17,151 nt of DNA from DATLGB01 sp038258425 (lineage in GTDB: Bacteria > Actinomycetota > Thermoleophilia > Solirubrobacterales > Solirubrobacteraceae). Below are positions 1 to 7,834 of the stretch, piece after piece; position 1 is the stretch's first letter, and every line of letters starts with the position of its first letter. Location: the NCBI GenBank assembly GCA_038258425.1, contig JBBSPV010000062.1:1-17151 (forward strand). The letters run 5' to 3'. The notes below the pieces were generated by a model. That model was not told the DNA's origin, made no database searches, and was given only the letters and a program-made list of their open reading frames with translations. A program made the position numbers and the translations under genes.

Positions 1-638
1 CGCCCGCGCCCGCGCCGGCGCCGGCGCCCGAGCCGCCCCCCGCCCCCGTGCCCGTCGCAGCGACCCCGAGCCCGCCGCCGGTGTCTGCTCCGGCGCCCGT
101 CACGGCGGCCGCCCGCGCCGCCCAGGACCTCGCCCCGACGCCGGCGCACCCGGCCGTCGGCGCCGTGGAGACCCAGCACGGCGCCGCCGCCGTCGTCGCG
201 GCGGCGATCCCGGTCGCCGACGACGAGGCGCCCGCCATCGCCGTCGCCGTCGCGCCCGCCGAGGGCGAGCTCGATGTCGCCGGGGTCCGCGATTTGTGGC
301 CCGCCGTGCTCGAGCAGCTCTCCGGCGGCCACCTCGGTGCCTTCCTCGCCGAGGCCCAGCCGGTCGGCATGGAGGAGGGGACGCTGACCGTCGCGTTCTC
401 CGAGTCGGCCGCGCTGTTCATGCGCACCGCCGACCGCCCGGCCAACCGCGAGGCCGTCGCGGGCGCCGTCCGGGCCGTGACCGGCCGCGCCGTGCGCCTC
501 GCCTACGAGCTGCGCTCGGACGACGAGCTGGCGCTCGACGACGCGACGGCCGCGCTCTCCGAGGCCGAGCTGATCGACCGCTTCGTCCAGGAGTTCGACG
601 CCACCGTGCTCGACGACCCCGAGGAGAACCACGCCTGA
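1..638 (+). CDS. dnaX: DNA polymerase III subunit gamma/tau, C-terminal part (partial)
   Basis: The reading frame is open from the left edge to TGA at 636-638, so the start and the ATPase domains lie outside the window. The visible 211 residues begin with a long Pro/Ala-rich linker (about 80 residues). A compact alpha/beta domain follows, beginning around VRDLWPAVLEQL and containing GTLTVAF, and the tail is acidic. This matches the C-terminal domain of bacterial DnaX, which in full-length tau links the clamp loader to other replisome parts. The identification relies on this domain plus the directly following ybaB and recR, a very common dnaX-ybaB-recR order. The next gene starts inside the stop codon (TGATG), so translation is probably coupled. 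The linker is extremely GC-rich and low in complexity, so its exact length should be treated cautiously. Confidence 0.85.
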   Translation, partial: PAPAPAPAPEPPPAPVPVAATPSPPPVSAPAPVTAAARAAQDLAPTPAHPAVGAVETQHGAAAVVAAAIPVADDEAPAIAVAVAPAEGELDVAGVRDLWPAVLEQLSGGHLGAFLAEAQPVGMEEGTLTVAFSESAALFMRTADRPANREAVAGAVRAVTGRAVRLAYELRSDDELALDDATAALSEAELIDRFVQEFDATVLDDPEENHA

Positions 639-1105
639 TGCCGATCCCGCCGAACCTCAACAAGATGCTCGAGCAGGCGCAGAAGATGCAGGAGGAGATG
701 GCCGCCGCCCAGGCGAAGCTCAAGGACGAGAAGGTCGAGGCGTCCGCGGGCGGCGGCATGGTCAAGGTCGTGGCCACGGGCGAGGGCCTGCTCGAGTCGA
801 TCACCGTGGATCCCGACGCCGTCGATCCCGACGACGTCGAGCTCCTGCAGGACATGGTCCTCGCGGCCACCAACGAGGCGCTGCGCCAGGCCAACGCCCT
901 GCGCGACCAGGCCACGGGCGGCGCCGCGGGCAGCGACTTCGACCCGATGGAGGCGCTCGGCGCCCTCGGCCTCGGCGGGGCGGGTGGGGCCGGTCCCCCG
1001 GGGGGCGCCGGCGGGCTCGAGGGCCTGCTGGGCGGCGGCGGCGGCGCGGCGGGGCTTCCCGCCGGTGGCAACCGCGCCGCGCGCCGCGCGAACAAGAAGC
1101 GCTAG
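638..1105 (+). CDS. ybaB: YbaB/EbfC family nucleoid-associated protein
   Basis: A 155-residue protein that starts MPIPPNLNKMLEQAQKMQ. This is the typical YbaB/EbfC opening: an N-terminal helix rich in Met, Gln and Lys, then a strand region with GGGMVKVVATGEG and ITVDP. The family forms small dimers that bind DNA without strong sequence specificity and is almost always encoded between dnaX and recR, as here. The ATG at 638 overlaps the dnaX stop as TGATG. A longer frame exists upstream but would run through dnaX, so it was rejected. The protein is longer than the usual 100-110 residues because of a Gly/Ala/Pro-rich tail (about residues 85-145) that ends in a basic patch, NRAARRANKKR. That patch could add DNA contacts, which is inference. 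The family call is firm; the cellular role is known only broadly. Confidence 0.93.
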   Translation: MPIPPNLNKMLEQAQKMQEEMAAAQAKLKDEKVEASAGGGMVKVVATGEGLLESITVDPDAVDPDDVELLQDMVLAATNEALRQANALRDQATGGAAGSDFDPMEALGALGLGGAGGAGPPGGAGGLEGLLGGGGGAAGLPAGGNRAARRANKKR

Positions 1106-1123
1106 CCGGCCCGGGTTCGAGCC

Positions 1124-1732
1124 GTGTACGCCGCCCCGATCCAGCGGCTCGTCACCGAGCTGTCCAAGCTGCCCGGCATCGGTGGCCGCACGGCCCAGCG
1201 GCTGACCTTCCACCTGCTCCTGCGCGCCTCGGAGGAGGACGCGCTCGGCCTGAGCGACGCGATCCGCGAGGTCCGTGAGCGCATCGGCCTGTGCGAGGTC
1301 TGCTTCAACCTCGCGGAGGGCCCGCGCTGCGCGATCTGCTCCGACACGCGCCGCGACGAGGGGCTGATCTGCGTGGTCGAGGAGCCGGGGGACCTCGTCC
1401 CCATCGAGCGCACGAGCGAGTACCGCGGCCGCTACCACGTGCTCGGCGGCGCGCTGAGCCCGATCGACGGCGTCGAGCCCGAGGATCTCAAGATCGCCGA
1501 GCTCCTGCGGCGCGTGGCCGAGGCCGCCGAGCCGGTGCGCGAGGTCGTGCTGGCCACCAACCCGACCACCACGGGCGAAGCGACCGCACTCTACGTCGCC
1601 GACGCCCTGCGCGCCCAGGACCCGGACGTCACCGTCACCCGCCTGGCCTCCGGGCTGCCCGTCGGCGCCGACCTCGAGTACGCCGACGAGGTGACGCTCG
1701 GGCGCGCCCTCGCCGGCCGCCGCGCGGTCTGA
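1124..1732 (+). CDS. recR: Recombination mediator protein RecR
   Basis: A 202-residue protein, the normal RecR length. RecR works with RecO (and RecF) to load RecA onto SSB-covered single-stranded gaps. In order: a helix-hairpin-helix DNA-binding region (LPGIGGRTAQRL, residues 16-27), a C4 zinc finger with Cys57, Cys60, Cys69 and Cys72, and a Toprim domain starting near ICVVEEPGD (residues 82-90) with the later ATNPTTTGEATA segment. The C-terminal GLPVGADLEYADEVTLGRAL is also typical. The start is GTG at 1124, 18 bases after the ybaB stop. It gives the family's usual N-terminus (YAAPIQRLV) without a spurious extension. The gene probably belongs to the dnaX-ybaB-recR transcription unit. All key residues are present. 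Confidence 0.97.
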   Translation: MYAAPIQRLVTELSKLPGIGGRTAQRLTFHLLLRASEEDALGLSDAIREVRERIGLCEVCFNLAEGPRCAICSDTRRDEGLICVVEEPGDLVPIERTSEYRGRYHVLGGALSPIDGVEPEDLKIAELLRRVAEAAEPVREVVLATNPTTTGEATALYVADALRAQDPDVTVTRLASGLPVGADLEYADEVTLGRALAGRRAV

Positions 1733-1750
1733 GCCGCGAGGCGCCCCCTC

Positions 1751-1756
1751 TACCCT
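1751..1756 (+). promoter_or_regulatory. Candidate -10 element of lysC
   Basis: The hexamer TACCCT lies in the 34-base gap between recR and lysC, 10 bases before the lysC ATG. No Shine-Dalgarno-like stretch lies between it and the ATG. It matches the TA-three-bases-T form seen before other genes of this window and suggests a leaderless or very short-leader lysC transcript. No convincing -35 box is visible. Confidence 0.4.
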
Positions 1757-1766
1757 CTCCGCCGAC

Positions 1767-3031
<1,265 letters not shown>

Positions 3032-3035
<4 letters not shown>

Positions 3036-4099
3036 GTCCGCACCCGGCTGCGCCGGCGAGCACGAGCGCCGCCGGTGGCTACCGGGTCGCCGTCGTCGGT
3101 GCCACGGGCGCGGTCGGCACGGTCATGCTCGCCAAGCTGCGCGAGCGGGGCTTCCCGGCCCGCGAGATCGTCCCCTTCGCCTCGGCCCGCTCGGCCGGGC
3201 GCAGGCTGGAGGGCGCCGGCGTCGTGCAGCCGCTCGACGACGAGACGATCGCCGGGTTCGACCTCGCGATCTTCTCCGCCGGCGGCGCGACGTCGGGCGA
3301 GTGGGCCCCGCGCTTCGTGGAGGCGGGCGCCGTGGTGGTCGACAACTCGTCGCGCTGGCGGACGGACCCGACCGTGCCGCTCGTCGTCGCCGAGGTCAAC
3401 CCGCAGGCCCTCGACGCCCACCGCGGGATCGTCGCCAACCCGAACTGCTCGACGATGCAGCTCATGGTGGCACTCAAGCCGCTGCAGGACCGCGCCGGCC
3501 TCGAGCGGCTGATCGTCTCCACCTACCAGTCCGTGTCCGGGACGGGCGTCAAGGCCGTCGACGAGCTGCGCGCCCAGACCCACGCGGTGCTGCACGAGGT
3601 GCAGCCGCCGGCGCCCGAGGTCTATCCGCACCCCATCGCCTTCAACGTCCTCGGCGCGGCCGGGAACTTCGCCGACGGCGACGACCACACGGACGAGGAG
3701 CGCAAGATGATGTTCGAGACGCGCAAGATCCTCGGCGACGAGTCCATCGCGATCAACGTCACCTGCGCCCGCGTGCCCGTCGTCTCCGCTCACTCGGAGT
3801 CCGTGACCCTGCAGACGCGCGAGCCGCTCGCGGTGGACGAGGCGCGCGCGCTGCTGGCCGCCGCGCCCGGCGTGTCGCTCGTCGACGACCCGGCCTCGCA
3901 CGGCTACCCGACGGCCCTGGACGCCGCCGGGCACGACGAGGTCTTCGTCGGTCGCCTGCGCCGGGACCCGACGCACGAGCGCGGGCTGTGCCTGTGGGTC
4001 GTGTCGGACAACCTCCTCAAGGGCGCGGCGACGAACGCCGTCCAGCTCGCCGAGGTGTTGCACGAGCGCGGCCTGCTGCCCGCGCGTGCGCCGGCCTGA
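3032..4099 (+). CDS. asd: Aspartate-semialdehyde dehydrogenase
   Basis: A 355-residue NADP-dependent enzyme that reduces aspartyl phosphate, the LysC product, to aspartate semialdehyde. The Rossmann motif is GATGAVG (residues 23-29). The catalytic cysteine is Cys139 in NPNCSTMQ, and the active-site histidine is probably His254 in VPVVSAHSES. STYQSVSGTG (163-172) and the C-terminal DNLLKGAATNAVQLAE are also diagnostic. The start is GTG at 3032, whose last two bases overlap the lysC stop (GTGA), so coupling with lysC is likely. The preceding frame stays open far upstream as a shadow of lysC and is not coding. The first 16 residues are a low-complexity Pro/Ala/Ser extension before the conserved YRVAVVGATG; no alternative ATG, GTG or TTG gives a tighter start. 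All catalytic residues are present. Confidence 0.97.
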
Positions 4100-4479
4100 T
4101 GGCCGTCCGCCGGATCACGCCGTACCTGCAGGCGAGCGACTTCGACGCCGTGCGCGACTTCTACGGCGGCCTGCTCGGCCTCGAGGAGGGCGGGTTCGGG
4201 GGCGAGCACGTCGGCTTCCGGTCGTCGGCGGCCCCGGACGCGCAGGTCGTCGCGGGCCGGGTGGGGGCGGAGGACCCGGCGCCGCAGCTCGGCGTCGACG
4301 TCGGCACCCCCGACGCCGTCGACGCCGCGCACGCCGAGGCCCGGCGGCGCGGCTTCGAGGTCCTCTACGGCCCCGTCGAGGAGCCGTGGGGCATCCGCCG
4401 CTTCTTCGTGCGCGACCCCACCGGCGTCGTGGTCAGCGTGCTCGCCCACCGGCCGGCCGGCGAGCCGCCGCCCGGGTAG
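4099..4479 (+). CDS. VOC (glyoxalase/bleomycin-resistance fold) family protein
   Basis: A 126-residue protein with one vicinal-oxygen-chelate unit pair. It opens MAVRRITPYLQASDFDAVRDFYGGLLGL, contains a central EHVGFRSS strand, and closes with the typical WGIRRFFVRDPTGVVVSVLAH. The family includes glyoxalase I, dioxygenases and antibiotic-binding proteins. The expected metal-ligand His/Glu positions are not cleanly preserved, so a binding rather than enzymatic role is possible and no substrate can be named. The ATG overlaps the asd stop (TGATG), so it is probably translated from the lysC-asd message, without implying a shared pathway. Its TAG stop (4477-4479) forms the first three bases of a candidate -10 element for the next gene. 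Confidence 0.85.
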   Translation: MAVRRITPYLQASDFDAVRDFYGGLLGLEEGGFGGEHVGFRSSAAPDAQVVAGRVGAEDPAPQLGVDVGTPDAVDAAHAEARRRGFEVLYGPVEEPWGIRRFFVRDPTGVVVSVLAHRPAGEPPPG

Positions 4480-4482
4480 CCT
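4477..4482 (+). promoter_or_regulatory. Candidate -10 element of the DUF1707 gene, overlapping a stop codon
   Basis: TAGCCT lies exactly 6 bases before the ATG at 4489. That is the spacing expected if transcription starts at the A of the start codon. The TAG is also the stop codon of the VOC gene. No ribosome site is visible in the intervening TCCGCG, which favours a leaderless transcript. Confidence 0.45.
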
Positions 4483-4488
4483 TCCGCG

Positions 4489-5166
4489 ATGCCCGACGCG
4501 CCCGAGCCCCGCCCGCCGCTGCGCGCCTCCGACGCCGACCGCGAGCGCACCGCCGAGCTCCTCCGCGAGGCCGCCGGCGAGGGGCGCCTGGACGTCGACG
4601 AGCTCGACGAGCGCCTCACCGCCGCCTACGCCGGCCGCACCCGCAGCGAGCTCGAGCGGCTCGTGGCCGACGTCGTCGCCGACGACGATGCGCACCAGCG
4701 GCCCGTCGCCACCCCGCGGGGGCGCATGCCCGTCCGCCGCGAGGGCGGGCCGGGGACGCGCAACGTCGTCGCGGTCATGGGCGGCTCGGGCCGCAACGGC
4801 CACTGGCGGCTCGCCGAGCACGTCCTCGTCGCGAACGTCATGGGCGGTGCGGACCTCGACCTCAACGAGGCCGAGCTGTCGGCGCCCGAGACCCGGATCA
4901 CGGTCTTCAGCCTCATGGGCGGCTCCGAGCTGTGGCTGCCCGACGGGCTCAACGTCGAGGTCGAGGACTTCGCCCTGATGGGCGGCAACGACGTCAAGCT
5001 CGGCGAGCGCCGCCCCGACCCGGGTGGCCCGGTCGTCCGCCTGCGCCTCGTCTCCATCATGGGCGGCACCGACGTCAAGCGCGGGACCAGGCGGGCCTGG
5101 CGCGAGGCGCGCGACGAGCGCAAGCGCCTCACGCGCGAGGCGCGCGCGCGCCGGCGGCTGCACTAG
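4489..5166 (+). CDS. DUF1707 and LiaF-like C-terminal domain protein
   Basis: A 225-residue protein with no transmembrane segment. Residues 11-63 are a DUF1707 domain: LRASDADRERTAELLREAAGEGRL, then DVDELDERLTAAYAGRTRSEL. This short helical domain is common at the N-terminus of actinobacterial proteins. Residues 91-200 resemble the repetitive beta domain at the C-terminus of LiaF-type cell-envelope-stress regulators. Five MGG turns recur at 97-99, 118-120, 143-145, 164-166 and 191-193, each followed by a polar-hydrophobic strand (ADLDL, SELWL, NDVKL, TDVKR). The tail after residue 198 is strongly basic with many Arg residues. LiaF proteins usually carry membrane helices; here they are missing and DUF1707 takes their place, so the protein is presumably cytosolic. 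The function is unknown; a link to envelope stress is only by family. Confidence 0.85.
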   Translation: MPDAPEPRPPLRASDADRERTAELLREAAGEGRLDVDELDERLTAAYAGRTRSELERLVADVVADDDAHQRPVATPRGRMPVRREGGPGTRNVVAVMGGSGRNGHWRLAEHVLVANVMGGADLDLNEAELSAPETRITVFSLMGGSELWLPDGLNVEVEDFALMGGNDVKLGERRPDPGGPVVRLRLVSIMGGTDVKRGTRRAWREARDERKRLTREARARRRLH

Positions 5167-5169
5167 CCG

Positions 5170-5253
5170 ATGGCCGAGACCCGCGTACTGCTGGACGGGC
5201 TGGGCTTCCCGGAGTCGACGCGGTGGCGCGACGGGCGGGTTTCGTTGTGCAAC
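5170..5253 (+). pseudogene. Truncated start of an SMP-30/gluconolactonase-like gene
   Basis: From ATG 5170 the frame reads MAETRVLLDGLGFPESTRW and then RDGRVSLCNG. This looks like the first strand of SMP-30/gluconolactonase/LRE-like beta-propellers, which typically begin with a hydrophobic LL-DGL-FPE-PRW-DGRL pattern followed by an aromatic-rich strand. After about 28 residues the resemblance stops at the point where the oppositely oriented ATP-binding gene ends (its stop is at 5256-5258). The rest of the frame to 5358 is only antisense of that gene. The reading is a gene remnant left by a deletion or rearrangement that joined its first 84 bases to the neighbour. It follows the DUF1707 stop by three bases. 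A short chance resemblance cannot be excluded. Confidence 0.5.
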
Positions 5254-5255
5254 GG

Positions 5256-5678
5256 TCAGGCGGCCGCGGCGAAGGTCATGCGGACCTCCGTGCCCCCCGC
5301 GGGCGGCTCGGCGAAGGTCAGCTCCTCGGCCACCTGGGAGGTGAGGATCAGGCCGTAGCCGGCCCCGGGCGAGTCATCGCGCCGCACGAGCCCGACCCCG
5401 TCGTCCTCGACCCAGACGGTGACGTCCCCGTCGGAGACCTCGGCCGCCACCCGGACCACGCCCTCGCCGCCCGAATGGCGCAGCCCGTGCATGATCGCGT
5501 TGGTCACGACCTCGGTGACCGCGAGGGCCACGTCGTCCGATCGCGCGGCGGGCATACCCGCCGCCAGGGCGAAATCGCACACCGCGTGGCGGAGCCGGCG
5601 CACCTCGAGGGGCGCCGCCGTGGCTGTCCATTCTCTCCGGACCATGGGGTCAGGGTGCCCAGCGACGCGCGCTCGCAT
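5256..5678 (-). CDS. RsbW-like ATP-binding protein (HATPase fold, anti-sigma type)
   Basis: A stand-alone GHKL/HATPase domain of about 140 residues, the size of anti-sigma kinases such as RsbW and SpoIIAB. The N-box is VTEVVTNAIMHG (the usual Glu and Asn both present), the G1 box is DDGVG, and the G2 region is GAGYGLIL. These build the ATP pocket. It lacks any sensor, HisKA dimerisation or membrane segment, so it is not a classical sensor kinase. No sigma factor or anti-anti-sigma partner is encoded in the window, so its target is unknown. Three in-frame ATGs compete: 5687, 5678 and 5645. The one at 5678 is preferred because GAGG sits about 8 bases upstream; 5687 is nearly fused to that GAGG, and 5645 has no visible ribosome site. 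A 14-base palindrome lies immediately upstream of the first ATG. Confidence 0.8.
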   Translation of the reverse strand: MRARVAGHPDPMVRREWTATAAPLEVRRLRHAVCDFALAAGMPAARSDDVALAVTEVVTNAIMHGLRHSGGEGVVRVAAEVSDGDVTVWVEDDGVGLVRRDDSPGAGYGLILTSQVAEELTFAEPPAGGTEVRMTFAAAA

Positions 5679-5687
5679 CCATCCCAT

Positions 5688-5701
5688 GTCCTCATGAGGA
5701 C
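5688..5701. promoter_or_regulatory. Perfect 14-base palindrome upstream of the ATPase gene
   Basis: GTCCTCATGAGGAC is a perfect dyad. It is extended by one more matching pair two bases further out on each side. It lies in the 34-base gap between the sdhE stop and the ATPase start and contains the GAGG ribosome-site candidate. There is no loop and no T-run, so it is better read as a protein-binding operator than as a terminator. No regulator can be named. Confidence 0.4.
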
Positions 5702-5721
5702 GTTCTTGCGCGGACCCTTGG

Positions 5722-6654
5722 TCAGGTCGTGCTGACCGCGGCGGCGTCGTCGTGGCCCACGGCGGCGACCACGGAGGTCGACCAGTCGATCACCGACGTC
5801 GGCTTGACCACGTGCTTGGAGAAGCCGAGCTCCTTGGGATCCAGCCCGAAGGCCAGCCCGATGAGCTGGGGCAGGTGCAGGACGGGCAGGCCGAGGTCGC
5901 GGCCGCCGTAGCGGGCGGCCAGCGGCTGCTGGAGGTCGAGGTTGAGGTGGCACAGCGGACACGGCGTCACGAGGCAGTCGGCGTCGTTGTCGATCGCGTC
6001 GCCGAGGTGGCGGGCGGCCTGCTTGAGCGACGCCTCCTTGTTCATCGTGATGATGGGGAAGCCGCAGCACTTGTGCGAGCCGGCGTAGTCCACGACGGTG
6101 CCGCCGAGCGCCTCGATGAGCTGGTCCAGGTAGGAGTCGCGCGGATGCTCGCGAGTGATGCCGACGCGGTCGGTCGGGCGCACGATGTAGCAGCCGTAGA
6201 ACGGCCCGACGCGCAGGTCGGTGAGCGGCCGCGTGACCTTCGACGCGATGACGTCGAGGCCGATCTCCTCGACCATGAGCCACAGCAGGTGCTTGTTCGT
6301 GATGCCCTTCTCGTAGGCCAGGCCGTCGGGCGCCAGCGTCTCGTTGACCATGTCGCGGTACTCCGCGTTGGCATCGAGGCGCTGCTGGCACTCGCTCTGG
6401 GCGCCCTGGCAGGTCGAGCAGATGTTCATCATCAGCTCGGCGCCCTCGACCTGCTGGGCGAGCGCGAAGGTGCGGGCGTTGAGCGTGTCGGCGAGCTCCT
6501 GGTTGTGCTCGGCGATCACGCCGGCCCCGCAGCAGGAGGCGCGGTCGAGCTCGACGAGCTCGATGTCGAGCAGTGGCGCGACCTTCGCCATCGAGCCGTG
6601 CAGCTCGGGGGTGAAGCCGCGGCTGACGCAGCCGGGCCAGTAGGCGACCTTCAT
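5722..6654 (-). CDS. sdhE: Succinate dehydrogenase subunit with two CCG domains (SdhE-type anchor)
   Basis: A 310-residue protein with two cysteine-rich CCG domains, as in heterodisulfide reductase HdrB and the third subunit of class E succinate dehydrogenases. Domain 1 has Cys9, Cys41-Cys42 (SCCGAG), Cys79 and Cys82. Domain 2 has Cys155 (FYGCY), Cys196-Cys197 (KCCGFP), Cys232 and Cys235 (CPLC). In HdrB such domains hold non-cubane [4Fe-4S] clusters. In archaeal and epsilonproteobacterial relatives the subunit replaces the SdhC/SdhD membrane anchors and hands electrons toward the quinone pool. There are no transmembrane helices, so membrane contact would be by amphipathic segments. The ATG overlaps the sdhB stop as ATGA, which shows tight coupling. 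'sdhE' here is the anchor-type subunit, not the flavin-assembly factor of the same name. Confidence 0.88.
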   Translation of the reverse strand: MKVAYWPGCVSRGFTPELHGSMAKVAPLLDIELVELDRASCCGAGVIAEHNQELADTLNARTFALAQQVEGAELMMNICSTCQGAQSECQQRLDANAEYRDMVNETLAPDGLAYEKGITNKHLLWLMVEEIGLDVIASKVTRPLTDLRVGPFYGCYIVRPTDRVGITREHPRDSYLDQLIEALGGTVVDYAGSHKCCGFPIITMNKEASLKQAARHLGDAIDNDADCLVTPCPLCHLNLDLQQPLAARYGGRDLGLPVLHLPQLIGLAFGLDPKELGFSKHVVKPTSVIDWSTSVVAAVGHDDAAAVSTT

Positions 6655-7814
6655 GACGGGTTGGGGCTCCTCTCGGGCGACGAGGACGACGGGGATCCCT
6701 GGACGGCGCCGCCGGAGGCCGAGTCGTCGCCGTCCGCGCTCGCGCCGTCGCCCTGGGGCGCCTCCTCGTCGGGCTGGACGATGTAGAGGTTGAGCTCGAA
6801 GCGCTCGTCCCGGTTCTCGATCGTGTCGAAGATCCGGTGCAGCTCCTGGTGCCCGTCGATCTTGTGGCCGACCAGGGCGCCCGCGGGGGTGACCTTGCGG
6901 CGCATGACGGCCCTGAGGATCACCGGCAGCGAGTCGACGAGCTCGAGGCCGGCCTTGGGGGCGAACTTGCCGAACCACGAGTCGCCGCCGTAGGAGCGCG
7001 GCAGCAGCTCGGCCTCGTGCAGCAGGCCGCTCTGCTTGACGAGCGAGACGAACGCCTGCTCGTGACGGTGGCCGTTGTTGCGGTCATTGAGGTGGTGGTC
7101 GGCGCCGGCGATGCGCCGCAGGCGCATGATCTGGCTCATCGGCGCCACGCCCTTGGGGCACGCCTCTATGCAGTTGAAGCAGTGGGTGCAGTCGTAGATG
7201 CCGTGGGGGTCCTCCGTGAGGTCCTCCAGGCGCTGGCGCTGGCGACCGTCGCGCGGGTCACCGACGAACCGGTAGGCCTTGGCGAGCGCGGCGGGACCGA
7301 TGAAGTCCGGGTCGACCTCCATGGACAGGCAGTCCGAGACACAGGCGCCGCACTGGATGCAGGCCATGCTCTGGGTGACGTCGACCATGGACTCCTTGGG
7401 CACGATGTACTCGCGCTCGGGCGGCGGGCCCTCCGGGAGCAGCCAAGGGGTGACGCGGCGGATCTTCTTCCAGTGCACCGCGTCCATGTCCGTGATCAGG
7501 TCGCGGATGACCGGCATGTTGCCCATCGGCTCGACGGTGATGACGGCGCCGTCGGCCGACCGCGACTGCGCCTCCTCGAGGTGCATGTGGCAGGCCAGGC
7601 CCGGGCGCCCGTTGATGCGCACGCCGCAGGAGCCGCAGATCGCCGCGCGGCAGGAGCAGCGGATGCCGATCGAGCCGTCCTGGTCGTCCTTGGCCTTGAG
7701 GATGCCGTCGAGCACCGAGCGGTGTCCGTCCATCTCGACCTGGAACTCCTCCCAGTAGGCCGAGGCACCCGTCTCCGGGGAGTAGCGCCGCAGGCGCAGG
7801 GTGTAGTCGGGCAT
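6651..7814 (-). CDS. sdhB: Succinate dehydrogenase iron-sulfur subunit
   Basis: A 387-residue electron-transfer subunit. The N-terminal ferredoxin domain binds a [2Fe-2S] cluster through CSCRAAICGSCG (Cys55, Cys60, Cys63) and Cys75. The second domain has CIQCGACVSDC (Cys152/155/158/162) for a [4Fe-4S] cluster, and CTHCFNCIEACPKG (Cys209/212/215/219). In E. coli-type SdhB the last cluster is [3Fe-4S] and the second position is not Cys. Here a full C-x2-C-x2-C-x3-C-P set is present, so a second [4Fe-4S] is expected, as in other class E enzymes. The protein is about 140 residues longer than E. coli SdhB. The extension includes a conserved-looking helical part and an Asp/Ser-rich disordered tail from about residue 350. 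GGGAG lies 9 bases before the ATG. It sits between sdhA and sdhE in one transcription unit. Confidence 0.94.
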   Translation of the reverse strand: MPDYTLRLRRYSPETGASAYWEEFQVEMDGHRSVLDGILKAKDDQDGSIGIRCSCRAAICGSCGVRINGRPGLACHMHLEEAQSRSADGAVITVEPMGNMPVIRDLITDMDAVHWKKIRRVTPWLLPEGPPPEREYIVPKESMVDVTQSMACIQCGACVSDCLSMEVDPDFIGPAALAKAYRFVGDPRDGRQRQRLEDLTEDPHGIYDCTHCFNCIEACPKGVAPMSQIMRLRRIAGADHHLNDRNNGHRHEQAFVSLVKQSGLLHEAELLPRSYGGDSWFGKFAPKAGLELVDSLPVILRAVMRRKVTPAGALVGHKIDGHQELHRIFDTIENRDERFELNLYIVQPDEEAPQGDGASADGDDSASGGAVQGSPSSSSPERSPNPS

Positions 7815-7834
7815 CTAGCTGCGCTCCCGGGTCA

